From: Ruegeria sp. A3M17
Lineage (GTDB): Bacteria; Pseudomonadota; Alphaproteobacteria; Rhodobacterales; Rhodobacteraceae
Direction of reading: 5' to 3'
DNA length: 64,000 bases
Assembly (NCBI RefSeq): GCF_003318255.1
Contig: NZ_QOCF01000035.1
Location: 285,770-349,769, forward strand
This document shows positions 26,823 to 35,914 of the stretch, piece by piece (within the stretch, counting starts at the first letter, position 1; each line of letters begins with the position of its first letter). The notes below the pieces were generated by a model. The model saw only the letters and a program-made list of their open reading frames with translations, ran no database searches and was not told where the DNA came from. Position numbers and translations under genes: made by a program.

Positions 26823-27881
26823 ATGATACGTGCGCTTCTCGTTTGGATCTGCCTGACTTTCGCCGTTCTTGCACAGCAAAGCCAGGCGCAGACGCTTTCG
26901 GTCACGACCGTGACCCGCCCCCCGTTTTCCTATGTCGAGGACGGGGCCCAAACCGGTTTTTCAATGGACCTGTTGCAAGCCCTGTCTGAGGCATTGAATT
27001 GGGACTACTCAGTCACCAGGGTCGAGGCGTTCAGCGATATGCTGGGTGCCGTGCAGGATGGAAACGCGGACCTGGCTGTGGCCAATATCTCGATTACGGC
27101 TGCGCGAGAAACGCAGATGGACTTCAGTCAGCCCATATTCGAGGCCGGCTTGCAGATCATGGTGCCGTCGGATGCAGCCCGCAGACCTTCGCTGCTGCAC
27201 GCTTTGCTGTCTGTTGAATTGTTCATCGCCATCGGTCTGGCCTTTGCAATCCTGCTTGGCGGAGGGATGCTGATGTGGGGGTTTGAGCGTCGAGCCCAGC
27301 CCTATTTCGACCGCAAGCTGAATGAGGCATGGTTCCCGTCTTTTTGGTGGGCGCTGAATCTTGTGGTCAATGGAGGGTTCGAGGAACGCATGCCACGCAC
27401 TCCGTTCGGACGGTTGCTGGGCGTGGTTCTGGTTGTGTCCTCGCTGTTCATCGTATCGGTCTTCACGGCGCGCATCACGTCAGTCATGACCGTGGATGCC
27501 ATCAGCGGCAACGTGAACTCGGTCAACGATCTTTATGGCAAACAGGTGGGCACAATCTCGAACTCGACTGCGGCAAACTTCTTGAACCGGCGCGAGATCG
27601 AATTTTCCGGTTATGAAAACCTGGATGATGTGCTGACCGCATTCCGAGATAAGGAGTTGGACGCCGTTGTCTTTGACGCGCCGATCCTATCCTATTTTGC
27701 AGCGCATGAAGGTCGCCGAATCGCATCGATGACTGGCGGTGTTTTCCTGCGAGAGAATTACGGGATCGCGTTCCCAACCGGCTCGCCATTGGTCGAGGAC
27801 GTGAACCAAGCCCTGTTGGCGCTGCGCGAAGACGGCACCTATGATGAAATTTACCGCAAATGGTTCGGGGTGCGGAACTAA
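26823..27881 (+). CDS. ionotropic-glutamate-receptor-like ligand-gated channel subunit
   Basis: 352 aa. A signal peptide (to about residue 22, SQAQ-T) and a periplasmic amino-acid-binding lobe (23-120) are followed by TM1 (about 130-150), a re-entrant pore segment ([13 protein letters not shown], about 172-185), TM2 (about 195-218) and the second binding lobe (225-350, ending [14 protein letters not shown]). This S1-M1-P-M2-S2 order is that of prokaryotic ionotropic glutamate receptors. The potassium filter TVGYG of GluR0 is absent. Instead the pore aligns with animal receptors: SFWWAL with SLWFSL, N with the Q/R/N site, PRTPFGR with [16 protein letters not shown] with SSYTANLAA. Start at 26823 because it opens the signal peptide. 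Confidence 0.85.
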   Translation: MIRALLVWICLTFAVLAQQSQAQTLSVTTVTRPPFSYVEDGAQTGFSMDLLQALSEALNWDYSVTRVEAFSDMLGAVQDGNADLAVANISITAARETQMDFSQPIFEAGLQIMVPSDAARRPSLLHALLSVELFIAIGLAFAILLGGGMLMWGFERRAQPYFDRKLNEAWFPSFWWALNLVVNGGFEERMPRTPFGRLLGVVLVVSSLFIVSVFTARITSVMTVDAISGNVNSVNDLYGKQVGTISNSTAANFLNRREIEFSGYENLDDVLTAFRDKELDAVVFDAPILSYFAAHEGRRIASMTGGVFLRENYGIAFPTGSPLVEDVNQALLALREDGTYDEIYRKWFGVRN

Positions 27882-28222
27882 GCCGGTTCTTCATCCCCGA
27901 AAAACGGCGTCATTTGCGCCACGATAACGGCGTTTTCGTCCAAGGCCCGCTGCATCAGGTCGCGTTCGTCCGGATCGATGTCATGCCCCTGCGCCTCACG
28001 CTCGGCCAGAGTTCCATAGCCGGTGACGTCCAGTGGCGCGGTGTCGGCCTGTTTCAGGATCGCCACAGTTTCACGTACCGCTTCGGCCTCATCCACCCCA
28101 CTGGCAAAACACATCAGCGCTGCTCCGGTCGCGCCTTCGGGCAAGCCGTCGCCTTCTTTGCGGCCAATCTGAACGAGCAATGTATAAACTTGCTGACGGG
28201 ACGGTTTCTTTTGCTTTTCCAT
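27878..28222 (-). CDS. conserved hypothetical cytoplasmic protein
   Basis: 114 aa from [12 protein letters not shown] do not recognise the family. It is acidic, mostly alpha-helical, with no signal peptide, membrane segment or cysteine cluster. The N-terminal [21 protein letters not shown] and the [26 protein letters not shown] segment suggest a small helical bundle. Three cysteine-free, regular halves and normal codon use suggest a real gene. Its stop overlaps the end of the receptor-like gene by four bases. Confidence 0.6.
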   Translation of the reverse strand: MEKQKKPSRQQVYTLLVQIGRKEGDGLPEGATGAALMCFASGVDEAEAVRETVAILKQADTAPLDVTGYGTLAEREAQGHDIDPDERDLMQRALDENAVIVAQMTPFFGDEEPA

Positions 28223-28336
28223 GCAGGGGGCCATAGCTGCGCGTCTGCCCTTGGTCAAGCAGCCGGGAATTGCGGGAAGCCCCCAGCGCGTCCATAGTAC
28301 CCGCGAAAACCCATTTCAAACTGCAAAGGATTTTTA

Positions 28337-28672
28337 ATGGCCTATCCTGATTTCATCACAGATTTCCCAAGCCTCGACGTCCCATTCCCCGAGGACGTGG
28401 TGCAAACCGCCGTCATCCGGTCAGATGCGGGTTTGGTCGCGTTCTTCACCTTCCTCAAAGATTTCGAATTGCCATCGCATTCGCACAAGGCGCAATGGGG
28501 CACAGTGGTCGAGGGCGAAGTTGAACTGACAATCGGCGGGGAAACCAAGACCTATCGCCCCGGAGACAGCTATTCGATTCCGTCGGGTGTTGAACATGGC
28601 GGAAAAATCAAGGCCGGAAGCCGCGTGATCGACGTGTTTGAGGAACCCGACCGCTATCCAGTCAAAGGGTAA
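28337..28672 (+). CDS. small cupin-domain protein
   Basis: 111 aa, a single cupin barrel. The two cupin motifs are visible: HSHKAQWGTVVEGEVEL (motif 1, metal-ligand His) and YRPGDSYSIPSGVEHGG (motif 2, last His). Such proteins bind a metal and a small ligand; the substrate cannot be told. AGGA precedes the ATG. It converges on dapD with a terminator hairpin in between. Confidence 0.85.
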   Translation: MAYPDFITDFPSLDVPFPEDVVQTAVIRSDAGLVAFFTFLKDFELPSHSHKAQWGTVVEGEVELTIGGETKTYRPGDSYSIPSGVEHGGKIKAGSRVIDVFEEPDRYPVKG

Positions 28673-28674
28673 AC

Positions 28675-28707
28675 AAAAAAGGGCTGCAGCGAGATACGCT
28701 ACAGCCC
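28675..28707 (-). terminator. intrinsic terminator of dapD
   Basis: On the minus strand GGGCTG-T-AGCG and CGCT-G-CAGCCC form a stem (one mismatch) followed by six T, 22 bases after the dapD stop. It can also stop cupin transcripts on the plus strand. Confidence 0.8.
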
Positions 28708-28728
28708 CATTTCATACCTGCACTTGCT

Positions 28729-29556
28729 TTAGTCGCGCAGCAATTCGTTGATCCCGGTTTTCGAACGGGTTTTCTCGTCCACGCGCTTAACGATCACGGC
28801 GCAATACAGGTTGACGTTGTTCTTGGACGGCATCGAGCCCGCGACAACCACCGAATAGGGCGGCACTTCGCCATAAGTGACTTCGCCGGTTTCGCGATCC
28901 ACGATCTTGGTGGATTTGCCGATAAAGACGCCCATACCCAAAACCGAGCCTTCGCGCACGACGCAACCTTCGACCACTTCGGACCGTGCGCCGATAAAGC
29001 AATTGTCTTCGATGATGGTCGGGCCGGCCTGCATCGGTTCCAGAACGCCGCCGATGCCAACACCGCCTGACAGGTGTACGTTTTTACCAATCTGCGCGCA
29101 GGAACCCACGGTAGCCCAAGTGTCGACCATGGTGCCTTCGTCGACATAGGCGCCCAGGTTCACGAAAGACGGCATCAGAACCACACCGGGTGCGACATAG
29201 GCCGATTTGCGCACAACGCAGTTCGGCACTGCGCGGAAACCGGCTGCGCGCCACTGGTTTTCACCCCAGCCGGCGAACTTGCTGTCCACCTTGTCCCACC
29301 AGCCGCCGTCCTGCGGGCCACCGGTCTGAATTTCCATATCCTTGATGCGGAAGCCCAGCAGAACCGCCTTCTTGGCCCACTGGTTCACATGCCAATCACC
29401 GCTGTCCAGCTTTTCAGCTACCCGCAGCGAGCCGCTGTCCAGTGCGGCCAGCGTATCCTCGATCGCTTCGCGTTGTTCGCCGGTGGTGGCGGGCGTAATA
29501 GTGTCGCGCGCCTCCCAGGCGGCTTCGATAGCGGTTTCCAGTTGCGCGTTGGACAT
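28729..29556 (-). CDS. dapD: 2,3,4,5-tetrahydropyridine-2,6-dicarboxylate N-succinyltransferase
   Basis: 275 aa, the typical length. Hexapeptide-repeat coils run from [44 protein letters not shown] to [20 protein letters not shown] (about residues 110-210), the left-handed beta-helix of DapD, with the conserved [10 protein letters not shown] block. It adds succinate from succinyl-CoA to tetrahydrodipicolinate in lysine/diaminopimelate synthesis; dapE nearby acts two steps later. A terminator follows. Confidence 0.97.
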   Translation of the reverse strand: MSNAQLETAIEAAWEARDTITPATTGEQREAIEDTLAALDSGSLRVAEKLDSGDWHVNQWAKKAVLLGFRIKDMEIQTGGPQDGGWWDKVDSKFAGWGENQWRAAGFRAVPNCVVRKSAYVAPGVVLMPSFVNLGAYVDEGTMVDTWATVGSCAQIGKNVHLSGGVGIGGVLEPMQAGPTIIEDNCFIGARSEVVEGCVVREGSVLGMGVFIGKSTKIVDRETGEVTYGEVPPYSVVVAGSMPSKNNVNLYCAVIVKRVDEKTRSKTGINELLRD

Positions 29557-29665
29557 CGGATGGCTCCCTGCAGAATCTGTTCACGTTTGTTTGGCCTATA
29601 CGCAACTGCACCTCGCGGTGCAATGCGACGCAGGAGGTACGATTTGCGGCTAGGTTGACCTGTGA

Positions 29666-30265
29666 TCAGCTTGCGCGGCGGATATGACGCGTCAGAATGG
29701 CCGTCGCCGTGGCCGCGTCCTTGCGCTTGAGCGCCTGAACGATGGCTGCGTGGTCACCATCCGCACGGTGTACCCACTTGGGGCGCCAATGGGCAAACAG
29801 GTGGCGCGCGCCGGCGATATGCAAGTCATCAATCGCATGCAGCAGGCGTGGCAACCCGCATGGCGTCAGGATCGAGCGGTGAAAGGTACGGTTGCACGCT
29901 TCCCACTCGGGCATCGTTTGCGCAGCATCACAGGCGATCCGGGCATCATCCGCCTCTTTAAGCGCGCCAGGCGTCATATTCTGTACCGAATGCTGCAAGG
30001 CGAGAGATTCCAACGCGACGCGCATTTCAACCACTTCGCGCACTTCTGCCGGGTCGAGCGCTGAAACACGCATACCGCGGCGCGGCTCACTTTGGGCCAA
30101 CCCGTGCGCTTCCAGACGTAGCAAAGCCTCGCGCACAGGTACATGACTGGTCTCAAAGGCCCGCGCGATGTGATCCTGACGCAGCTTTTCGCCGGCAAGC
30201 AATTCGCCGGTGATGATCTTCTGTCTAAGGTTTTGGTAGATTGTGTCGGCGATCGTAGTGGTCAT
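29666..30265 (-). CDS. GntR-family regulator (FCD type)
   Basis: 199 aa. A winged helix (TIYQNLRQKIITGELLAGEKL, then FETSHVPVREALLRLEAHGLAQSEPRRGMRV, about residues 6-70) is followed by a short FCD domain (about 75-195, with the metal-type histidines in NRTFHRSIL and GDHAAIVQAL). The palindrome TTATCGATAA lies immediately before the start codon. The threonine/serine dehydratase gene lies just upstream on the same strand and is a plausible partner, but the regulator's ligand is unknown. Confidence 0.87.
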   Translation of the reverse strand: MTTTIADTIYQNLRQKIITGELLAGEKLRQDHIARAFETSHVPVREALLRLEAHGLAQSEPRRGMRVSALDPAEVREVVEMRVALESLALQHSVQNMTPGALKEADDARIACDAAQTMPEWEACNRTFHRSILTPCGLPRLLHAIDDLHIAGARHLFAHWRPKWVHRADGDHAAIVQALKRKDAATATAILTRHIRRAS

Positions 30266-30268
30266 AGA

Positions 30269-30278
30269 TTATCGATAA
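30269..30278. promoter_or_regulatory. TTATCGATAA palindrome before the GntR gene
   Basis: A perfect 10-base palindrome three bases before the GntR start codon, where a ribosome site would be expected. Autoregulation through it is inferred from position only. Confidence 0.35.
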
Positions 30279-30309
30279 AATCCTTAACCACCTTCCACAA
30301 GCCGATAAT

Positions 30310-31227
30310 TCACCCCATCAGCGGGTCCGGGGCAATATTTCCCCCGCACACCAGAACCGCCACGCGTTCGTCTGGTTCTGGTTTGTATACACCTGAGGTC
30401 AAAGCCGCCAACGCAGTCGCCCCGGCCGGTTCGACCAATATGCGATGGGTCTGCCACAGCGCCTTTTGCGCGTCGGCAATCGCCTCGTCTAAGACAAGAA
30501 CAGATGTCATTCCTTGCGCAAGATCGAAACAAATTCCTCCGATCCGCCGCGCGCCCAGCGCACTAGCTGCAATCCCCGAGACCGAGACATCCACCGGTTC
30601 ACCCGCCTGCAGCGCCGCGTTCAGCGCGCAGGAGGTTTCAGGTTCGACCGCTACGACCTTGCGCGTGCCATCAAACCAACCCAAAGCCCCGCCAATCAAG
30701 CCACCGCCGCCCACGGCCACCAGAACGGTGTCCGCCTGCAGCCCCTGTGCCTCCCATTCGGTAAAACACGTGCCCTGCCCTGCTACGGTTGCCGGTGCAT
30801 CATAGGCGTGGATTTGCATCGCCCCGGTCGCAGCCTCATGCGCTTTGGCCTCGCTCAGCGCGTTTGCGTATTCACCCTGTACAACTGTCAGATCTGCGCC
30901 CGTCTGTTCAATCAGGGCGATCTTGGATGGTCCGGCAAGGTCTGGCACGAAAATCTTGGCCGGATATCCCAGCGTTTGTGCCGCATACGCCGCCGCCGCA
31001 CCGTGATTGCCTCCCGAAGCCGCCACAACGCCAGCCTCGGGCACGTCCAAACTGAGCAGCGTATTAAACGCCCCGCGCGCTTTGAAACTGCCCGTGTGCT
31101 GCATATGCTCCAGCTTCATTTCGACCGGATAATCCAATCCGGGCATGCGGCTTTCAATCACCGGGGTCACCTGCGCATAACCATTGATCCGTTCGGCGGC
31201 GGCGGAAATTTCACTCTTCCAATTCAT
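30310..31227 (-). CDS. threonine/serine dehydratase (PLP fold type II)
   Basis: 305 aa. The Schiff-base lysine lies in TGSFKARGAF (about residue 49), the phosphate-binding glycine loop in VAVGGGGLIGG (about 175-185), and the substrate-binding SGGNHG at about 70. There is no C-terminal ACT regulatory domain, so it resembles catabolic threonine/serine dehydratases and threo-hydroxyaspartate ammonia-lyases; the three cannot be separated by eye. The ATG at 31227 follows GGAAG; the longer frame has no similarity. It diverges from the LOG-family gene. Confidence 0.88.
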   Translation of the reverse strand: MNWKSEISAAAERINGYAQVTPVIESRMPGLDYPVEMKLEHMQHTGSFKARGAFNTLLSLDVPEAGVVAASGGNHGAAAAYAAQTLGYPAKIFVPDLAGPSKIALIEQTGADLTVVQGEYANALSEAKAHEAATGAMQIHAYDAPATVAGQGTCFTEWEAQGLQADTVLVAVGGGGLIGGALGWFDGTRKVVAVEPETSCALNAALQAGEPVDVSVSGIAASALGARRIGGICFDLAQGMTSVLVLDEAIADAQKALWQTHRILVEPAGATALAALTSGVYKPEPDERVAVLVCGGNIAPDPLMG

Positions 31228-31306
31228 TCTTGTTCTTCCGTGACTGGCACTCTGCCTGCGAACCCTATAGCTGTTTTGTGAACACGCAAGCAGGGAACCA
31301 TCACAC

Positions 31307-32149
31307 ATGAGAGAAGACCGCCTCAGCCCTTTCCGCGACGCCCAGACTGACCGCTCGACCGCGAGCGAGGTGCCGGACACGCCGCAGACGCGCTCACCCG
31401 CCTATCGCCTTGCCTTTGCAGACGATGATTTCCTGTGCCGGGATGAGCTGCGCCCCGTGCGTCTGCAGCTGGAATTGCTGAAGCCCGAGATGATCATGAC
31501 CGAGCGTGAGATCACCTCGACCGTCGTCATGTTCGGTGGCGCGCGCATTCCTGAGCCGTCGCAGAAACACACTGCACGAACGCAGACGCTGGCCAACCTG
31601 TCGCAATATTACGACGAAGCGCGGGAATTCGCCCGTCTGATGACTGAAAAATCCAATGAAACCGGCTGCCGCGAGAACGTGATCGTCACCGGCGGTGGCC
31701 CCGGCGTGATGGAGGCCGGAAATCGCGGTGCCCAGGATGCTGGCGGCTGTTCCATCGGTCTGAACATCGTACTGCCGCACGAGCAGGCGCCGAACCTGTA
31801 TGTAACGCCCGATCTCAGCTTTAATTTCCACTATTTCGCCATTCGCAAGATGCATTTCCTGATGCGCGCCCGCGCAATCACCATCTTCCCCGGCGGCTTC
31901 GGCACGATGGACGAGCTGTTCGAGTCGCTGACGCTGATCCAGACTGGCCGGATGGAACGTGTACCGTTCCTGCTGTTCGGTCGCGATTTCTGGGAAAAAG
32001 TCATCAACTGGGAGGCGCTGGCCGATGCGGGCACCATCTCGGACGAGGACCTCGACCTGTTCCGCTTCGTGGATACCGCGCAAGAGGCGGTCGATACTAT
32101 TGAAAACTGGGAACCGGCCCCACCCCGCGATGAAATTCCGGGGCGCTGA
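31307..32149 (+). CDS. LOG family protein (TIGR00730, lysine decarboxylase-like)
   Basis: 280 aa. The Rossmann-type LOG motifs VTGGGPGVMEAGNRGA (about residue 127) and FPGGFGTMDELFE (about 192) are intact. LOG enzymes release free nucleobases from nucleoside monophosphates (cytokinin-type phosphoribohydrolases); bacterial members with this motif are probably nucleotide 5'-monophosphate phosphoribohydrolases. An N-terminal extension of about 70 residues precedes the domain, as in the longer subgroup. Three bases separate it from the PLP enzyme gene downstream, so they form an operon. Confidence 0.87.
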   Translation: MREDRLSPFRDAQTDRSTASEVPDTPQTRSPAYRLAFADDDFLCRDELRPVRLQLELLKPEMIMTEREITSTVVMFGGARIPEPSQKHTARTQTLANLSQYYDEAREFARLMTEKSNETGCRENVIVTGGGPGVMEAGNRGAQDAGGCSIGLNIVLPHEQAPNLYVTPDLSFNFHYFAIRKMHFLMRARAITIFPGGFGTMDELFESLTLIQTGRMERVPFLLFGRDFWEKVINWEALADAGTISDEDLDLFRFVDTAQEAVDTIENWEPAPPRDEIPGR

Positions 32150-32152
32150 GAC

Positions 32153-33253
32153 ATGAAGCCGCCTAAGACCGGTGAGATGTTGCACCTGCGCGGGAACGCG
32201 CTGAACAAGGGCGATCCGGTGGCCCTGCCGCTGACGCAAAGCAGCATGTACCACCTGCCCGGCGCACCGGAGGGGCATCCGACCTATGGCCGGGTCGACA
32301 ACCCGACCTGGGTGCATCTGGAACACGTGCTGTCCCATTTGGAAGACGCGCCCTGTCTGACCTTTCCGTCAGGTATGGGGGCGATCTCTGCGGCTTTGTT
32401 CGCGACGGTCAAAGCCGGGTCCCATATCCTGATCCCCTCGGACGGGTATTATGTCACACGACTGCTGGCCGATCGGTTCCTGTCCAATCTGGGCGTCTCG
32501 GTTACCGAGCGTCCGACGACAGCGTTCGCAGAGGGCGGGTTTGACGGCTTCGACGTGGTCTTTTTGGAAAGCCCCTCGAACCCCGGTCTGGATATGATGG
32601 ACTTGCCTGCGATCGCCACTGCCGTTCGCGCGGCGGGCGGTCTAACGATTGCCGACAACACAACGATGACCCCACTGGGTCAACGCCCGTTGGAATTGGG
32701 CATCGACGTGGTGGTCGCTTCGGATACCAAGGCAATGGGCGGGCATTCGGACCTTCTGATGGGTCATGTCGCCAGCCGTAACGCGCAGATCATGGAACGG
32801 GTCGAGGAATGGCGGCGCGTTTCCGGCGCGATCCCCGGCCCGCACGAAGCATGGCTGCTGCATCGCGGGTTGGAAACGCTGGACGTTCGTTTCGACCGGA
32901 TGTGTGCATCGGCGCAAGTGCTCGCGGAACGGTTGGCAGAACATAAGGCCGTGAAACAGATCCGCTATCCCGGCCTGTCAGGTGACCCTTCCTATGCCCT
33001 GGCCAAGGCGCATACGTCCCGGTTCGGGTTCTTGTTGTCGATCACGTTAGAGACCGAGGAAAAGGCCGAAACTTTCATCAACACCTGCCCGATGCTGCGA
33101 CCGGCCACATCGTTCGGCGGTGTTCACAGTTCTGCCGAACGACGCGCACGCTGGGGCGATGACGTCGATCCGGCCTTTATCCGTCTTTCAATAGGTTGCG
33201 AACCGACGGATGAACTGTGGCAGGCGATGGAAACCAGCCTGAACGCGCTATGA
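32153..33253 (+). CDS. Cys/Met-metabolism PLP enzyme (cystathionine gamma-synthase/lyase family)
   Basis: 366 aa, somewhat shorter than MetB/MetC (about 390). The Schiff-base lysine is in ASDTKAMGGHSDLLMG (about residue 192), with YGRVDNPTWVHLEHVLSHLE near the N-terminus and PSGMGAISAALFA at the phosphate site. These are features of fold-type I trans-sulfuration enzymes. Specific activity (cystathionine beta-lyase, gamma-synthase or methionine gamma-lyase) cannot be fixed by eye. It follows the LOG gene closely and ends head-on into a membrane protein gene with a six-base overlap. Confidence 0.87.
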   Translation: MKPPKTGEMLHLRGNALNKGDPVALPLTQSSMYHLPGAPEGHPTYGRVDNPTWVHLEHVLSHLEDAPCLTFPSGMGAISAALFATVKAGSHILIPSDGYYVTRLLADRFLSNLGVSVTERPTTAFAEGGFDGFDVVFLESPSNPGLDMMDLPAIATAVRAAGGLTIADNTTMTPLGQRPLELGIDVVVASDTKAMGGHSDLLMGHVASRNAQIMERVEEWRRVSGAIPGPHEAWLLHRGLETLDVRFDRMCASAQVLAERLAEHKAVKQIRYPGLSGDPSYALAKAHTSRFGFLLSITLETEEKAETFINTCPMLRPATSFGGVHSSAERRARWGDDVDPAFIRLSIGCEPTDELWQAMETSLNAL

Positions 33254-33637
33254 TTTCTTCTTTGGCTCGCGCAGTTCAGTGAACACATAGATCGGCAGCA
33301 CAATGCTGGCGATCAGTGCCCCCAACCAAACAAGCAGAGTCGCCGCCAACAGGTTGGCAACGCCGCCAACGGTCAACCCGGCCGTAATCAGATCAGTCAC
33401 CAACAGGCCGACAAACGTCACGATCAAGGCAATCCCACCCTTGATGGAGGGGGCTTTTTTCTCACCCAGTTTCAGGATCAGCGGCTCGGCCACCACCTGC
33501 ACCAGAGTGAACACGATCACCACGACGATGAATGATATCGGCTTGATCGCAAACCCCGACAACAACAGCGTAGCAAGCAGTAGCCCTATGGCATTGCCGG
33601 CCAAAAGGGCCAGTGCGGACTTGATTCTGCGCGTCAT
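33248..33637 (-). CDS. phage-holin-family-IV-like small membrane protein
   Basis: 129 aa with four predicted membrane helices (about residues 8-27, 34-52, 66-86 and 98-120). The arrangement IKPISFIVVVIVFTLVQVVAEPLI followed by GGIALIVTFVGLLVTDLI is that of the bacterial 'phage holin family' (mycobacterial 4 TMS) proteins, which are chromosomal and not phage-linked. Function unknown. No phage genes are near. Confidence 0.75.
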   Translation of the reverse strand: MTRRIKSALALLAGNAIGLLLATLLLSGFAIKPISFIVVVIVFTLVQVVAEPLILKLGEKKAPSIKGGIALIVTFVGLLVTDLITAGLTVGGVANLLAATLLVWLGALIASIVLPIYVFTELREPKKKS

Positions 33638-33789
33638 GGGGTTCTCCGTGAATGTTCAGTTAGAAACATGCAGATATTAACAGGCTCGCGCGATTTTGCG
33701 AGCGGTTTCAAAAGCCGCTTTCTTTTGGATCATTGAAATCGCATGATAAAACACATTCATCCTGTTCAGACCGACCTGCGAGAGGTGAG

Positions 33790-34707
33790 ATGAGCGACGA
33801 TCCCTATACCATCCTTGGCGTCGCCAAAGACGCCAGCGCCGCCGAGATCAAAAAGGCTTATCGGCGCATAGCAAAAGAATGCCACCCGGACCTGAAACCC
33901 GGGGATGCCGAGGCCGAAGACAAGTTCAAGGCGGCTGCGTCCGCCTATGACCTGCTGAAAAACCCGGAAACACGTGAGCGATACGATAATGGCGAGATTG
34001 ATGCATCGGGTCAGGAAAGGCCACAGCAGCAATATTATCGTGAATATGCCGAGGCCGCCGGAAATCCCTATCGTGGTCGAGCGGCAGATCCGGATGACAT
34101 GTCCGACATCTTTGCCGAGTTCATGCGGGGCCGGGGGGGGCACCAGCAGCGTACGCACGAATTCCACGCGCCGGGTCACAACCGCGCTTATAACCTGCAG
34201 ATCAGTTTTCTGGATGCAGTGTTCGGGGCCAGCCAGAAGCTGACCCTGCCCGACGGCGACCGGATTGAGGTCAAGATCCCCGCTGGCATCACCGACGGGC
34301 AGACCATCCGCCTGCGCGGCAAAGGCGACGCGGGGTTTGGTGAAGGACCAGCCGGCGATGCGTTGGTAACTGTATCAGTGGCAAAACATCCGGTTTTTGA
34401 TCGTCGAGGCGACGATATCCATATCACCCTGCCGATCACGATTGATGAGGCCATTCTGGGTGGCAAGGTGCCCGCCCCCACCATAGATGGCGGCGTCAAC
34501 GTCAGCGTTCCGGCTGGCACCAGCAGCGGCAAAACCCTGCGACTGCGTGGCAAGGGAGTTAAGAAACGCGGCTCGCCCGATCGTGGCGATCAGTTGATCG
34601 AACTGACGGTCTCGATGCCGGACCAGATTGATGATGATCTGAAGCAATTCATGGAGACATGGCGCGAAACCCACAGCTATGATCCGCGGAAAGGAATGCC
34701 GTCATGA
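33790..34707 (+). CDS. cbpA: DnaJ-class curved-DNA-binding-like co-chaperone
   Basis: 305 aa. A J domain (DPYTILGVAKDASAAEIKKAYRRIAKECHPDLKPGD) with the HPD tripeptide starts at residue 4; the C-terminal two-barrel DnaJ peptide-binding region (about 110-290; DLIITVSVAKH-type VTVSVAKHPVFDRRGDDI) follows a short linker. There is no zinc-finger region, so it is the CbpA type. It stimulates DnaK ATPase activity. The start at 33790 follows GAGAGGTGAG. It overlaps cbpM (ATGA), its probable inhibitor. Confidence 0.92.
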   Translation: MSDDPYTILGVAKDASAAEIKKAYRRIAKECHPDLKPGDAEAEDKFKAAASAYDLLKNPETRERYDNGEIDASGQERPQQQYYREYAEAAGNPYRGRAADPDDMSDIFAEFMRGRGGHQQRTHEFHAPGHNRAYNLQISFLDAVFGASQKLTLPDGDRIEVKIPAGITDGQTIRLRGKGDAGFGEGPAGDALVTVSVAKHPVFDRRGDDIHITLPITIDEAILGGKVPAPTIDGGVNVSVPAGTSSGKTLRLRGKGVKKRGSPDRGDQLIELTVSMPDQIDDDLKQFMETWRETHSYDPRKGMPS

Positions 34708-35048
34708 CCCGCACCCTGACCGAAGAGCAGCTGATCGCAACCGTCACGCGCCTGACCTCGACCCGCCTGACCGAATACCTGGCTGCCGAGATCGTCATTC
34801 CCGAGCAAACCGAGCAGGGGCTGGTGTATCACACCCTCGACGTCGCGCGGCTGGAACTGGCGTGCGAATTGCACGACCAATACGAGATGGAGCCTGATGC
34901 GCTGTCGATGATGATCTCGCTGATCGACCAGATGCACGGCCTTCGGGCCGAGTTACGAGAGGTTCTGAATGCGGTAGACACGCAACCGGAGCCGGTGCGT
35001 CAGACATTGATCGAGGTGATCGGAACGGCGCGGTTCGGTCGCAAGTGA
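34704..35048 (+). CDS. cbpM: CbpM-like chaperone modulator
   Basis: 114 aa, all-helical, MerR-like in outline (LTEEQLIATVTRLTSTRLTEYLAAEIVIPE, then VYHTLDVARLELACELHDQYE). CbpM binds the J domain of CbpA and blocks its action. The start overlaps the cbpA stop (ATGA), the classic cbpA-cbpM arrangement. It converges on the cytochrome gene. Confidence 0.85.
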   Translation: MTRTLTEEQLIATVTRLTSTRLTEYLAAEIVIPEQTEQGLVYHTLDVARLELACELHDQYEMEPDALSMMISLIDQMHGLRAELREVLNAVDTQPEPVRQTLIEVIGTARFGRK

Positions 35049-35055
35049 CCCGCGC

Positions 35056-35682
35056 TTAGTTGCCGACAACATACTCTTCGGGAACGAAGAACGTGTAATC
35101 CCGATCAGCCACCGCTTCGTGGCAATCATGGCAATAGACGACAGCGTCCGAACGCGCGCCCATCGTGTCACCAAACAAAGACCCGTCCGGCATGACCATG
35201 ATATAGCGCCAGTCCGCCGTTTCCGGGCTGGTGCCTTCAGCGAGTTTTTCCATCACGAACAAAGCCCCGGGATGGACATTGCCCTCGTCCGTGACCGTGA
35301 CGCTGTCCTTGGCCAGCACTGACCCCATCGGCAGCTTTTCACCCTCGGCCAAAGTGCCATAGTTGTGCGCCATTCGGTTGGCATAGCTGTTCACATAGCG
35401 CTGCCCATGGGTTGCCGAGATGTAAGGCGCGTCGTTGAACAGCGGCCATGCCTGATAGTTCATCAGCAAATCCAACTGCGCGGTGGCATAGCCCCGCTCC
35501 ATCCGGCGCTGCAGGGACTTGTAGATGCCCAAGGCTTCTTCTTTGGACAGCTCAGCAGGATTTTCAATGGCAAGGTGAGCATCCTCACCACTGGATTGAG
35601 CGCCAGCCTGGTGCACAGCAAGACCCACCACAAACAAAGCCACAAGAGATGTCGGAAACAGTCTTATAAATCGTACAAACAT
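35056..35682 (-). CDS. cytochrome P460-like secreted heme protein
   Basis: 208 aa. A signal peptide (to about residue 28, AGA-Q) leads to a protein with one CxxCH heme c motif (VVYCHDCHEAV, about residue 187), preceded by WRYIMVMPDGSLFGDT, as in the cytochrome P460 family. Family members oxidise hydroxylamine or nitric oxide, or serve as heme sensors; the P460 cross-link lysine cannot be located by eye. Start at 35682 follows AGGTGG. It converges on cbpM with an eight-base gap. The 232 bases before rlmN contain no gene I can see. Confidence 0.75.
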   Translation of the reverse strand: MFVRFIRLFPTSLVALFVVGLAVHQAGAQSSGEDAHLAIENPAELSKEEALGIYKSLQRRMERGYATAQLDLLMNYQAWPLFNDAPYISATHGQRYVNSYANRMAHNYGTLAEGEKLPMGSVLAKDSVTVTDEGNVHPGALFVMEKLAEGTSPETADWRYIMVMPDGSLFGDTMGARSDAVVYCHDCHEAVADRDYTFFVPEEYVVGN

Positions 35683-35914
35683 GTATTTGGCCCACCTGGT
35701 TCAAAAGGTTCGCCTGAACGCCGCAAGTTACGTGTAAAATGATAGCGGCCATGAACAAACGCGCCACGACCGGAATGCGACTCTCACTGCTTTGTGCGCA
35801 AGCGTGAGGCCAAGGCAGCCGGTTTCAGCCCCCAAAACATATCAAATGTTGCATACAAATAACAGCGGCCAGAACATTAATTTCTTGGCGTAGTTTGCGC
35901 GAAAGTTGGGTGTG

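Noticed and set aside
30310..31227. Biosynthetic threonine dehydratase IlvA
   Set aside because: The protein has no C-terminal regulatory domain and is too short (305 aa) for IlvA.
33248..33637. Phage holin family protein as a prophage sign
   Set aside because: The gene is a chromosomal four-helix membrane protein and no other phage gene, attachment site or integrase is nearby.
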